A stretch of 64,000 bases of DNA. Source: Caballeronia cordobensis (GTDB lineage Bacteria > Pseudomonadota > Gammaproteobacteria > Burkholderiales > Burkholderiaceae). Numbering within the stretch: position 1 is the stretch's first letter; each line of letters opens with the position of its first letter. The translations under genes were made by a program, and so were the position numbers. The notes beneath the pieces were generated by a model. The model had not been told where the DNA came from, did not search any database, and saw only the letters and a program-made list of their open reading frames with translations. Of this stretch, positions 52,131 through 61,166 are shown in pieces. Location of the stretch: contig NZ_FCNY02000008.1 in NCBI RefSeq assembly GCF_001544575.2, positions 248,001 to 312,000 of the forward strand, in the 5' to 3' direction.

Positions 52131-53012
52131 ATGCCGTATTTGACGACATCGGATGATGTGCAGCTCTATTACGAAGAAGCGGGCGAAGGTACGCCCATTG
52201 TTTTCGTGCATGAATTCGGCGGCGATCTGCGCAGTTGGGAAGCGCAGATGCGCTACTTCAGCCGGCGCTATCGCTGCATTGCGTTTGCGGCGCGCGGTTA
52301 CGCGCCGTCGGATGTACCCGACGACATCGAGCGCTATTCGCAAGCCATTGCCGCGCGCGATATTCGCGATGTGCTCGACGCATTGAAGATCGACCGCGCG
52401 CATATCGTCGGGTTGTCGATGGGCGGTTTCGCGACACTGCATTTCGGGCTCGATTTTCCGGAACGCGCGCGTTCGCTCGTCGTCGCGGGCGCGGGTTATG
52501 GCGCGGAAAAGGAGTTTGAAGACCATTTTCGGGAAGTGTCGCTCGAAGTCGCCAAACAATTCGAGACGCAAGGTTCGGAAAAATTCGCGAAGACCTATTC
52601 GCTCGCGGCATCGCGTATCGCGTTCCAGGTCAAAGATCCGCGCGGCTGGCTTGAATTCGCGACGATGCTCGGCGAACATTCCGCGCGCGGCTCCGCGATG
52701 ACAATGCGCGGCGTGCAGGCGCGCCGTCCGTCGATCTACGACCTCGAAGCGCGTCTCGAGGCGATGACGGTGCCGATGCTCATCGTCGTTGGCGACGAAG
52801 ACGATCACTGTCTGCAGCCGGGCATTTTCCTGAAGCGCACGGTGCCCGCGAGCGGACTTGTCGTGATGCCGAAGACGGGCCACACGCTCAATCTCGAAGA
52901 GCCCGCGATGTTCAATCAGCACGTCGCCGAGTTTCTCGCGATGGTCGAGCAAAACCGCTGGCTGCCGCGTGATCCGCGCGCGGTGCCTGCACAAATCATG
53001 AAGACGTCATGA
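52131..53012 (+). CDS. Alpha/beta hydrolase
   Basis: 293 aa. Nucleophile elbow GLSMGG (Ser about residue 101), oxyanion region HEFGGDLRSW, acid in GDEDDH and catalytic His in PKTGHTLNLEEP. Likely an ester, lactone or ring-cleavage hydrolase. It overlaps the next gene by four bases (ATGA), a sign of translational coupling. Confidence 0.9.
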   Translation: MPYLTTSDDVQLYYEEAGEGTPIVFVHEFGGDLRSWEAQMRYFSRRYRCIAFAARGYAPSDVPDDIERYSQAIAARDIRDVLDALKIDRAHIVGLSMGGFATLHFGLDFPERARSLVVAGAGYGAEKEFEDHFREVSLEVAKQFETQGSEKFAKTYSLAASRIAFQVKDPRGWLEFATMLGEHSARGSAMTMRGVQARRPSIYDLEARLEAMTVPMLIVVGDEDDHCLQPGIFLKRTVPASGLVVMPKTGHTLNLEEPAMFNQHVAEFLAMVEQNRWLPRDPRAVPAQIMKTS

Positions 53013-54244
53013 GCGCGAGTACTTTCGTCGACGAAAAACGCCTTGCGCAACGGCTCGCCGCGATGGCGCGCATCGGTGCAACGGAGAAGGGCGGTGTGAA
53101 TCGCCAGGCGCTCTCGAAGGAGGACGCAGCGGCGCAACGTCAACTCGTGCAGTGGGGCGAGGCGCTGGGACTGAAGCCTTCCGTCGATGCCATCGGAAAT
53201 CTGTTCTTGCGGCTCGAAGGCACGGATGCAAGCGCGCCGCCCGTGCTGTCCGGCTCGCATCTCGACAGCCAGCCGACCGGCGGCAAGTTCGACGGCGTCT
53301 TCGGCGTGCTGGCCGCGTTCGAAGCGGTCGAGGCGATCGTCGCATCAGGCGTGAAGCCGCGCGCATCGATCGATGTCGTCGCGTGGATGAACGAAGAAGG
53401 ATCGCGTTTCGCGCCGGGCATGATGGGTTCGGCGGTCTTCGCGGGCGCGCGCGAACTCGATGCGGTGCTCGCCGTCGTCGACAAACACGGCGTCAGCGTG
53501 AAGGACGCACTTCGCGACGTGCGCGAGACGTTGCGCGACGTGCCCGAGCGCGCGTTGGGCGAACGTGTGTCGGCGTATGTCGAGGCGCACATCGAGCAAG
53601 GTCCGCATCTCGAGAACGAAGGGCTCACGATCGGCGTCGTCACCGGCATTCAGGGCAAGCGCACGTTCGCGGTGCGCGTGGAGGGCGAAGCGGCGCACGC
53701 GGGCACATCGACGCGCGCGGAGCGCAAGGACGCGTTGCTTGCGGCCATCGCAATGGTGCAGGCGCTCGCCGATGCCTTGCACGACGCCGAAGATATCGTC
53801 AAGTTCACGATCGGCCGCTTCGATGTGAAGCCGAGCGCGCCGTCCGTCGTCGCGAGTTCGGTCGACTTTTCGATCGACTTGCGTCATCCGGATTCGAACG
53901 TGTTGCAGGCGCTCGGCGACAAGATCCAGCCGATCTGCGAGGCGCATGCGGGCGTGTGCGCGGTGCGTGTGACGGAGTTGTCGAAGGCGATGTCGCTGGA
54001 TTTTCCGGAACCGATGCGCGCGCTCATCCGCGATGCCGCGTCGGGCCTGGATTTGCGGCATCGGGACATTCTGTCCACCGCGGGCCACGACGCACGTTAC
54101 CTGCATTACGTGTGTCCGTCGGCGATGATCTTCGTGCCGTCGCATCTCGGTCTTACGCATTGCGAAACGGAGTACTCGTCGTCGTCCGATCTGACGGCGG
54201 GCGCGAGGTTGCTTGCGGATGTATTGAGCAAGCTCGCGGCCTAG
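53009..54244 (+). CDS. M20 family amidohydrolase (N-carbamoyl-amino-acid or allantoate amidohydrolase)
   Basis: 411 aa. Di-metal ligands: His/Asp in GSHLDSQPTGGKFDG, Glu in WMNEEGSRF, HIEQGP and His in LTHCETEYS. Domain order and GRFDVKPSAPSVVASSVDFSIDLRH are typical of allantoate/N-carbamoyl-L-amino-acid hydrolases. These split a ureido or carbamoyl-amide bond to free an amino acid. Coupled to the alpha/beta hydrolase by ATGA. Confidence 0.9.
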   Translation: MSASTFVDEKRLAQRLAAMARIGATEKGGVNRQALSKEDAAAQRQLVQWGEALGLKPSVDAIGNLFLRLEGTDASAPPVLSGSHLDSQPTGGKFDGVFGVLAAFEAVEAIVASGVKPRASIDVVAWMNEEGSRFAPGMMGSAVFAGARELDAVLAVVDKHGVSVKDALRDVRETLRDVPERALGERVSAYVEAHIEQGPHLENEGLTIGVVTGIQGKRTFAVRVEGEAAHAGTSTRAERKDALLAAIAMVQALADALHDAEDIVKFTIGRFDVKPSAPSVVASSVDFSIDLRHPDSNVLQALGDKIQPICEAHAGVCAVRVTELSKAMSLDFPEPMRALIRDAASGLDLRHRDILSTAGHDARYLHYVCPSAMIFVPSHLGLTHCETEYSSSSDLTAGARLLADVLSKLAA

Positions 54245-54400
54245 GGTCGAGAGGTTCGTATTGCTTAAGTCGCGCGGGGCTTGCGTGGCATGCGAGGCCG
54301 TCGATGGGTCGCACACCCCGCCGTAATACGGCGGGCGGCTGCATAGGCTGCGAACTCGGAGAGTACCCAGACGACAACGATATGCGTGAGTCGGGCCTGC

Positions 54401-54745
54401 TCAGGCGAAGACGAAGTACTTCCGCACCGTCTCCACCACTTCCCAGGTTCCTTTCATGCCGGGTTCAATCACGAACACGTCACCTGCCTTCAGGTGCACC
54501 GACTTCTCGCCTTCCGGCGTGATGATGCAGTAGCCGTCGAGGAAGTGGCAGAACTCCCATTTCTCGTAGTTCACCTCGAACTTGCCCGGTGTGCAGATCC
54601 AGGTGCCCATGATCTTGCTGCCGTCCTTGGAGAGGTAAGCATTGAGGTTCACGGTGTGCGGATCGCCGCCGATGCGCTTCCACTTGGTGGCATCGAGGAC
54701 CGGAGTCGGGCAGGTTTCGCGCAAAACGGTTATGAAATCGGACAT
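54401..54745 (-). CDS. Cupin-domain protein (ureidoglycine/DUF861-like)
   Basis: 114 aa. Single cupin: GTWICTPGKFEVNYEKWEFCHFLDGYCIITPEG and HLKAGDVFVIEPGMKGTWEVVETVRKYFVF. Resembles small cupins near ureide and glycolate enzymes. Next to the M20 ureido-hydrolase-type gene on the opposite strand, so a role in the same ureide-like pathway is plausible. No enzyme activity is shown by the sequence. Confidence 0.8.
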   Translation of the reverse strand: MSDFITVLRETCPTPVLDATKWKRIGGDPHTVNLNAYLSKDGSKIMGTWICTPGKFEVNYEKWEFCHFLDGYCIITPEGEKSVHLKAGDVFVIEPGMKGTWEVVETVRKYFVFA

Positions 54746-55122
54746 GTCAGTTCCAAACGATTGAATATGGGTCCATCACCTTAGTTCAAGGGCGTTACTG
54801 GGGCTAGTACGCTTCCGACATCGACCCATCTATTTTCGACACTTCAGTTCCCATCGAGCGTCGCCATCGTCGATGGCCACGTAAGCGGCCACGCATCGCG
54901 GCGAGTCGCTGCCCGCGCCATCCCGGTAGCTAGTGGGAAATCCTAATCCGTCCGGGGATTTTGACTTATTGACATATGACGTCTCACCTAATATTTTGAT
55001 GGTTATGCGCAACCCGACGGATCGATTGCGCAGCCCCTGAAATAGACGCATGCCAGCCAGGGACCATCCGCCGGCCTCCGCGCTCGAGGTCGGCGAAATT
55101 CTTATTCCGCCAGAGGTTTCAG
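54746..55122. promoter_or_regulatory. Intergenic region before the second LivJ-type binding-protein gene
   Basis: 377 bp with no supported gene. A good candidate promoter for the downstream gene is TTGACA (54969-54974) with TATTTT (54992-54997) at 17 bp, leaving a leader of about 120 bases. The rest, 54820-54950, is GC-rich and holds a few short imperfect inverted repeats I could not interpret. Confidence 0.4.
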
Positions 55123-56301
55123 ATGAAATCCCCGCTCATGTTCAAACCCTTCGTCGTCGCGTGCGCTTTCGCGGCGGGTGCCTTGCTCGCTGCGCCGAGC
55201 GCCTTTGCTGACGACGTCAACATCGGTCTTGCTGCCGGCCTCACCGGATCCTCTTCGCACTACGGCGAAGACATCAAGCGCGGCGCCCAGCTTGCTATCG
55301 ACGATGCGAACGCTAAAAAGCTGGTCATTGGCGGGAAGCCAGCGAACTTCGTGCTGTCGGTGGAAGACGACCAGGGCGATCCTCGGATCGGCGCTCAGGT
55401 GGCCCAAAAGTTGGTCGATGAGCACGTGGTGGGCGTCGTCGGACACTTCAATTCCGGCACCAGCATCCCGGCGTCGCGCATCTATCACGGTGCCGGAATT
55501 CCGATGGTGTCGCCCGCAGCAACCAACCCGACGCTGACCTCCCAAGGCTACGCGGACGTCTTCAGACTGATCAATTCCGATGCGCAGATGGGGCAACTCG
55601 CAGGGCGGTATGCGGTTGATTCCATGAAAGCCAAAAGCATCGCGGTCATGGACGACCGGACCGCGTTCGGACAGGGAATCGCCGACGAGTTCGTCAAAGG
55701 CGTGGACAAGTCGGGCGGCAAGATTGCGATGCGCGAATTCACGACTGACAAGGCGGTGGATTTTCGTGCGCAGCTGACTCACATCAAGTCGATCAACCCT
55801 GACGTCGTGTTCTGGGCAGGCCTCGATCAACAAGCCGCGACCATTGCGAAGCAGATGCGCGCCTTGGGTATCAAGGCTGTCCTTCTGGGCGGCGGCAGCT
55901 TCCAGAACGACACCTTCCTGCAAGTGGCAGGACCGCAGGCTTCGGATGGCGCGCTGTCGTGGGGATATGGTGCGCCGTTGACGGCGAGCGCGACCGGCAA
56001 GCAGTTCGAGGACAGAATGAAATCGAAGTATGGCCAAGGTGTCGTGGCGTTTGCGCCGAACGCCTACGATGCGACGTGGGTGCTGATCCGCGCGATGCAA
56101 AAAGCGAATTCGACGGATCCGAAGGTCTACGGCCCGCAAATCAAATCGGTATCGTTTCCGGGCATCACGGGCGACGTCTCGTTCCAGGCCAACGGCGACC
56201 TGAAAGCGCCGGGTGCGACGCTCTATAAGGTCGAACAGGGCAAATGGGTACCGGTCGCCCAGACCAATGGTGACAAGATCGAGCCGCTGAAGGCGAACTG
56301 A
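55123..56301 (+). CDS. LivJ-type amino-acid ABC substrate-binding protein
   Basis: 392 aa. Signal peptide ending SAFADD, then VNIGLAAGLTGSSSHYGEDI, GHFNSGTSIPASRIYHGAGIP and VDFRAQLTHIKSINPDVVFW as in type I binding proteins. Paralogue of the orphan at 2295-3452, with matching GHxNSG and GIP segments. No permease or ATPase genes follow; next are a DadA-like oxidase and an OCD-family gene, so it may supply an amino acid to them using transport genes elsewhere. Confidence 0.88.
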   Translation: MKSPLMFKPFVVACAFAAGALLAAPSAFADDVNIGLAAGLTGSSSHYGEDIKRGAQLAIDDANAKKLVIGGKPANFVLSVEDDQGDPRIGAQVAQKLVDEHVVGVVGHFNSGTSIPASRIYHGAGIPMVSPAATNPTLTSQGYADVFRLINSDAQMGQLAGRYAVDSMKAKSIAVMDDRTAFGQGIADEFVKGVDKSGGKIAMREFTTDKAVDFRAQLTHIKSINPDVVFWAGLDQQAATIAKQMRALGIKAVLLGGGSFQNDTFLQVAGPQASDGALSWGYGAPLTASATGKQFEDRMKSKYGQGVVAFAPNAYDATWVLIRAMQKANSTDPKVYGPQIKSVSFPGITGDVSFQANGDLKAPGATLYKVEQGKWVPVAQTNGDKIEPLKAN

Positions 56302-56395
56302 GCACGATCTGACCTTCCTTTCAGACAAGCGAACCGGATCTGTCGCCCGCCGCATCTCGCAGCGTTCGTGTTTCGCTTGCAAACAACATCAGCCT

Positions 56396-57640
56396 ATGAA
56401 AGACGTAGTCGTCATCGGGGCAGGTCTTATCGGATGCTCCGCAGCGTTGAACCTCGCGAAGCGGGGGTTCCGAGCGCAGATCCTGGACAGTGCCGCGCCT
56501 GGATCGGGTTGTTCGTTCGGCAATGCAGGGATCATCGCCGTGGACCACGTGGCGCCACTGGCCAGTCCTCAAACCGTCGCGGGTATCCCGCGAATGCTTT
56601 TGCAGCAAAACAGTCCGCTGCGACTGAACACTCAAGGCATTCCCCGGATGACGCCGTGGATGTGGAAGTTCGTACGACAGGCTTCACCGGCCAACTATGC
56701 GCGCAACACGGTCTCGCTTGCGAGTCTCGTCACGGTCGCCAAAGCGGGGTGGCGACGTCTGCTGGAGTCCGGCGAGATTCCCAAAGAACTGTTTCGGGAC
56801 ATCGGCGCGCTGTACGTGTACGAGCAGCCCGAAGACAACAAGGCTCGTGAACAACTCATCGACGTGCTCGACCGCTTCGGCGTCGAGCATAGGGAGTTGA
56901 ACGCCGACCAGGTACGAGCGAATTATCTTCCCTCGCTCAAGGCAAAGATCAGCCACGCCCGTTACATGCCTGGGATGGCATCCGTGACGAACCCGCAGCG
57001 CGTCGTTCAAAGCCTGTTTGGAGCGGCGCGATCGGCGGGTGTCGCGTTCAGACAGGCTCGGGTTGAAGGATTCTCGCTGGGACCGGACGGCCGAGTGACG
57101 GTGCATGCCGGCGCCGGAACGACGACCGTCGACAAAGTGCTGGTTGCTGCGGGCGCGCTGTCGGCGAAACTGATCGAACCGCTCGGAACCAGCATTCCCT
57201 TGACCAACGAGCGGGGTTATCACGTCGAGTTGAAGGAGCCCTCCGCCGATCAACTGAAGGTTCCCGTCAGCTTTGTGGAGGCCGGGTTCACCTGCAACCC
57301 GATGAGCACGGGAATCCGGCTGGCGGGCACGGTCGAATTTGGCGGCGGGGAAAAGCCCGATTGGCGAAGAGCCGACATGCTCGTGAGAGAGTTCACGCGG
57401 ATGTTCTCTGGCGCAAGTCCGAAAGAGTCGAGTCGCTGGTTTGGTGATCGTCCGACGCTTCCTGATTACCTTCCGATGATCGATGAAATACCCGCCGCCA
57501 GAAACGTATTCGTAGCAACGGGGCATCAGCACCTGGGGCTGACATTGGCGCCCGTTACAGGCGAGCTTGTCGCACAAATGATAGCGGGTGCTCCCACGGC
57601 AGTGGACCTGAGTCCTTTCCGGGCCAACCGCTTTGCGTGA
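56396..57640 (+). CDS. DadA-like FAD-dependent amino-acid oxidoreductase
   Basis: 414 aa. FAD motif VVVIGAGLIGCSAALNLAKRG at the N-terminus; SGCSFGNAGIIAVDHVAPLASP and GDRPTLPDYLPMIDEIPAARN are DadA-type. It likely oxidises a D-amino or cyclic amino acid to an imine. Paralogue of 14348-15640 and followed by an OCD-family reductase, as DadA-like and OCD-family genes also occur together in the first module. Confidence 0.88.
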   Translation: MKDVVVIGAGLIGCSAALNLAKRGFRAQILDSAAPGSGCSFGNAGIIAVDHVAPLASPQTVAGIPRMLLQQNSPLRLNTQGIPRMTPWMWKFVRQASPANYARNTVSLASLVTVAKAGWRRLLESGEIPKELFRDIGALYVYEQPEDNKAREQLIDVLDRFGVEHRELNADQVRANYLPSLKAKISHARYMPGMASVTNPQRVVQSLFGAARSAGVAFRQARVEGFSLGPDGRVTVHAGAGTTTVDKVLVAAGALSAKLIEPLGTSIPLTNERGYHVELKEPSADQLKVPVSFVEAGFTCNPMSTGIRLAGTVEFGGGEKPDWRRADMLVREFTRMFSGASPKESSRWFGDRPTLPDYLPMIDEIPAARNVFVATGHQHLGLTLAPVTGELVAQMIAGAPTAVDLSPFRANRFA

Positions 57641-57674
57641 GAAACCATCCGATTGTCTGAAGGAGTAGAAAGAA

Positions 57675-58589
57675 GTGGAAAACGTCAAAGTATTGGATAG
57701 CGCCACGACGGCGCGCATTCTTGATTACCGCGCGCTCGTCGACGCGTTGGAGAGCGTAAGCCGTGAACTGGATCAGGGCCGCATCCACGTGCCGGTGCGT
57801 GTGAGCGTACCGCTGGGGAGGGACGGGCAGTTCTTGACGATGCCTGCGAGCGCAACCGACATCGCGATCCATAAACTCGTCAGCGTCAACTTCGATAACC
57901 TGCAGAAAGGGCTGCCGACGATTTTCAGTCTCGTGACGGTATGTGACGGTGAAACAGGCGAACCGCAGTTTATCCTTGACGGACAGGCGCTTACCGGGCG
58001 CCGTACCGCCGCGCTATCGATGCTGGGTGTCCGTCTTCTGCACCCGGCCACGCCACGATCATTCGTGATCGTCGGCACAGGTGTCCAGGCGCGTTATCAC
58101 GCTGAAGCGATCGTTGCTCTGTACCCTGAGGCACGTCTGCACGTAAAGGGCACCGACTCCGCTTCGGAAGTCGCTTTCCGCGATGCACTCAAGCGCAACG
58201 GTATCGACGTATTTCCGACCGAGGGACACGTGCCCGCTGACACGGACACGGTTATCACGGTGACGACGAGTAAGAAGCCGGTCTACGATGAGGAACCGAG
58301 AGCCGATCGGCTTGTGATTGGCGCGGGATCGTCAACGCCTGACGCAGCCGAACTCGCGCCCCGAACAGTGCGTGGCAGTCTTGTCTTTGTCGATAATCTT
58401 CCTGGCACGCGTGCCGAAGCGGGCGACCTGCTTCAGGCCGACGTCGACTGGACGAAAGTGACCAGTCTCGGGTCGGTGGATACAACGCGCATTCCGAAGG
58501 GCACCCCGATTCTGATGAAGGCGGTAGGATGCGGCGCCTGGGACCTGGCTGCTTGCCGCGTTGCGCGTGACGCACTATCAAACGCTTAA
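57675..58589 (+). CDS. Ornithine cyclodeaminase family protein (pyrroline/ketimine reductase-like)
   Basis: 304 aa, normal length. HKLVSVNFDNLQKGLPTIFSLVTVCDGETGEP and FVIVGTGVQARYHAEAIVALYP (NAD site at about 135) fit the family, as does LTGRRTAALSMLGVRLL. Members of this shape reduce delta1-pyrroline-2-carboxylate or related cyclic imines to L-amino acids. That would complete conversion of a D-amino acid to its L form after the oxidase just upstream. Confidence 0.85.
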   Translation: MENVKVLDSATTARILDYRALVDALESVSRELDQGRIHVPVRVSVPLGRDGQFLTMPASATDIAIHKLVSVNFDNLQKGLPTIFSLVTVCDGETGEPQFILDGQALTGRRTAALSMLGVRLLHPATPRSFVIVGTGVQARYHAEAIVALYPEARLHVKGTDSASEVAFRDALKRNGIDVFPTEGHVPADTDTVITVTTSKKPVYDEEPRADRLVIGAGSSTPDAAELAPRTVRGSLVFVDNLPGTRAEAGDLLQADVDWTKVTSLGSVDTTRIPKGTPILMKAVGCGAWDLAACRVARDALSNA

Positions 58590-58614
58590 GCACTGAACGG
58601 CTAGCCACAAACAA

Positions 58615-58655
58615 AAAGACCGTAGGGCTGTCCTCTCGGATGCGCTACGGTCTTT
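58615..58655. terminator. Bidirectional Rho-independent terminator
   Basis: Stem AAAGACCGTAG (58615-58625) with CTACGGTCTTT (58645-58655), an A-rich left flank and T-rich right side, between convergent genes. Confidence 0.85.
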
Positions 58656-58683
58656 CGTTCTACTCGGTGCTGGGAGCCGCGAG

Positions 58684-59430
58684 TTATTCGGCGCGACTGC
58701 TCGTGAGATTGTGATACCGCTCCAGGCTTTCGTTCAAGTGTCGTCGCATGGCACGTCTCGCTGCAGTGACATCCCGTTGTTCGATCGCAGTGAGGATGTC
58801 GCCATGCTCGCGCTGGATGCGACGAATATACGTTCTCCGCTCTTTCGGATTGGCTTTGCCATGTTTCAGGCGCAGATCGATGATGATCTCCTGACCCATG
58901 GATCGAAGGATCGATGCGAAGTGCGGGTTTTCGGAGCAGGTTGCTACAGCGAGATGGAATTCGAAATCAGCCCGCGCGCATTCGGCATCATCGTCGGCGG
59001 AGACAATTTCCATCCGGGCATACACTTCCTTCAACGCGCGAAGGTGCGCGTCCGATCGACGCTGAGCCGCGTATGCGGCGCATTCGGTCTCGACACCCGT
59101 ACGCAATTCGAGCACGTGCATCGAATTGTTAAGCGTGGTCGAGTCGATGAAGGCCGTTTCCCCACTATGACCGGGTGCCTCGGCGACAAACACCCCGACG
59201 CCGTGACGCGCAATCAAACGGCGTCCAAGCTTGAGAGAAGCGACGGCCTCGCGTATCACGGTCCGGCTGACGCCGAACTCGGTACAGAGTTCAGGCTCCG
59301 TCGGCAACTTCGAACCTGGAGGATAGTCGCCTCGATCGATCTTGTCGTTGAGTGCCTGAATCACCAGCTCAGTCAGACTGCGCCGTTTCCCACTACTTGC
59401 AGCGTTTTTCAGTAAGGTTTCAGCGTCCAT
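58684..59430 (-). CDS. GntR family regulator, FadR subfamily
   Basis: 248 aa. N-terminal winged HTH (GSKLPTEPELCTEFGVSRTVIREAVASLKLGRR, about 39-71) and a C-terminal helical FCD-type domain (FEFHLAVATCSENPHF, EHGDILTAIEQRD). It is followed on the plus strand, in a convergent arrangement, by the oxidase/OCD unit, and sits downstream of the SDR genes on its own strand. A long inverted repeat in its leader (59495-59525) is a candidate binding site. Confidence 0.88.
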   Translation of the reverse strand: MDAETLLKNAASSGKRRSLTELVIQALNDKIDRGDYPPGSKLPTEPELCTEFGVSRTVIREAVASLKLGRRLIARHGVGVFVAEAPGHSGETAFIDSTTLNNSMHVLELRTGVETECAAYAAQRRSDAHLRALKEVYARMEIVSADDDAECARADFEFHLAVATCSENPHFASILRSMGQEIIIDLRLKHGKANPKERRTYIRRIQREHGDILTAIEQRDVTAARRAMRRHLNESLERYHNLTSSRAE

Positions 59431-59494
59431 CCCGAGTGCCTCACACCGGATAAGTGGATCTCCGCAATATCGGTTGCAGACAGCCGCGTCAGCC

Positions 59495-59525
59495 GGAAGT
59501 CAGACCTTATGTGTGTCTGACTTCC
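59495..59525. promoter_or_regulatory. 11-bp inverted repeat before the FadR-type regulator
   Basis: Perfect arms GGAAGTCAGAC and GTCTGACTTCC separated by nine bases. It lies 65 bp upstream of the regulator's start on the minus strand, in a 181-bp gap. It could be an operator (GTCTGAC halves) or an RNA hairpin; it lacks the T run of a terminator. Confidence 0.5.
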
Positions 59526-59611
59526 GCCGTATGACATATTACGACTTTATCACAGTGATGACTGGCGCGTGCTTCTCGATGGAAAAACCTCAATCAAGTC
59601 AGTGACATCCG

Positions 59612-60364
59612 TCAAGCGTAGATATAGCCGCCGCTGACGATGACGTTCTCACCCGTTGCATAGGTATTGCGCGCGCTTGCCATCATGACGACCCACTGAC
59701 CAATCTCTTCCGGTTCGGCCGCGCGACCCAACGGGTTGGCTGCCGCGAGTTCGCCGAGGAAGCCTGCCTTCCTGGCCTTTTCGGTGGCAAAGCCCGCAGG
59801 GGCCACGGAATTCACCAGAATGCCGTCCTTCGCAACTTCATGAGCGAACGACTTGGTGAGACTCACGACCGCTGCCTTCGTGGCCGCATAGTGGGCGTTC
59901 TGCGGATGCGCCTTGAACGCATCGACCGACGTGATATTCACGATTCGCCCAGCGACATGGGCTTCGACCTTCGGACGGCTGCGCATGTGTTCAACGGCGG
60001 CAACCATCATGTGGTACGTGCCCTTGATGTTCACCGCGTTTTCCAGATCCCAATCGTCGTCGGAGATCTCCAGCAAGGGCTTGCGCGGATAGATCGCGGC
60101 GCTGTTGACCAGACAGTCGACGCGTCCCAGTTCCTTCACGGCGCTTTGAAACGCAGCCTTCGCGAGATCCGAGCGCGTGATGTCGCCTTCAACGCCGATC
60201 ACGCGATGTCCTTCACGCTTGAGCGACTCAACCGTTTCCGACAGCAGCGGACCATTCTTGTCGATGAGCGCAATGCTCTCAGCGCCATCTGCAAGCATTA
60301 GCTTTGCGATGCTCAGTCCGAGGCCGGTTGCGCCTCCCACAATCACCACTCTCTGATTCTTCAT
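59612..60364 (-). CDS. Short-chain dehydrogenase/reductase
   Basis: 250 aa. GGATGLG cofactor motif, NSA in [11 protein letters not shown], Ser in NITSVDAF and catalytic HYAATK. Classical SDR with a normal YxxxK. Minus-strand series with another SDR, an FAD oxidoreductase, a uronate-dehydrogenase-like gene and a HyuB-like gene, in the order HyuB, epimerase, FAD, SDR, SDR when read 5' to 3'. Confidence 0.9.
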   Translation of the reverse strand: MKNQRVVIVGGATGLGLSIAKLMLADGAESIALIDKNGPLLSETVESLKREGHRVIGVEGDITRSDLAKAAFQSAVKELGRVDCLVNSAAIYPRKPLLEISDDDWDLENAVNIKGTYHMMVAAVEHMRSRPKVEAHVAGRIVNITSVDAFKAHPQNAHYAATKAAVVSLTKSFAHEVAKDGILVNSVAPAGFATEKARKAGFLGELAAANPLGRAAEPEEIGQWVVMMASARNTYATGENVIVSGGYIYA

Positions 60365-60391
60365 CTGAGTCTCGAGAAAAAAGGGGGTTCG

Positions 60392-61135
60392 TCAAGATTT
60401 GACCGACACGATCTGTGAGCCACCGGGAGCCTGATCGGTCGGGAAAACTTCGAGCCGGGAGACGTCCACGGCTTCGGGAAGCCCGAGCGCCATCGAGATA
60501 AGCTCGGCAATATCCTCGGGCTGGATCGAGCGATACGCCTCGTAGAGCTTCTCGTTGGCGCCTTGCTCGCCTAGCGCGCTTCGGTAGAGGTTGGTCTGGA
60601 CACGACCGGGCGCCAGTTCCGTCACGCGAACCTTGGTCCCCAGCAGGTCACAGCGCAACGAGTCGCAGAACATGCTGATCGCCGCCTTGGTTGCCCCATA
60701 AACCGCCGTGTTCGGGTGCGGGAATCGCCCGGCGCTCGATCCGATGAAGAACAGATGGCCGCGACCACGAGCGATCATGCCCGCCAGCGCCATCTGCGCC
60801 AGCCGAAGCGGGGCACGCAGGTTGATGTCGATCATGTTGTCGACATCGATCGGGCTGCTTTCATTGAATTTCGCGATGGCGGGCAACAGACCCGCGTTAT
60901 TCACGACAACGTCGATCTCGGCGCGTTCGAAGACGTCGCGAAGCGGCGAAGGGTCACGCAAATCCAGTGCGATCGGCGTGATGTTGCCAACAGCCGCGAG
61001 CGAATCGAGGGCACTCGCGTCACGACCCACGGCATACACATGCAGACCGTCTTTCACGAGACGCGTCGCAATGGCTCGTCCGATTCCGCTGGACGCGCCC
61101 GTGACTACTGCGTTTCGATACCTGAGAGTGTTCAT
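60392..61135 (-). CDS. Short-chain dehydrogenase/reductase
   Basis: 247 aa from the ATG at 61135; a TTG nine bases upstream is also possible. TGASSGIG, NNAG in VVNNAG, GSSAG and the catalytic VYGATK. Likely part of the same minus-strand unit; starts 31 bp after the FAD oxidoreductase stop and lies 27 bp before the next SDR gene. Substrate unknown. Confidence 0.87.
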   Translation of the reverse strand: MNTLRYRNAVVTGASSGIGRAIATRLVKDGLHVYAVGRDASALDSLAAVGNITPIALDLRDPSPLRDVFERAEIDVVVNNAGLLPAIAKFNESSPIDVDNMIDINLRAPLRLAQMALAGMIARGRGHLFFIGSSAGRFPHPNTAVYGATKAAISMFCDSLRCDLLGTKVRVTELAPGRVQTNLYRSALGEQGANEKLYEAYRSIQPEDIAELISMALGLPEAVDVSRLEVFPTDQAPGGSQIVSVKS

Positions 61136-61166
61136 TTTTCGCAAAGAGGTTGCTTGCTACGGCAGA

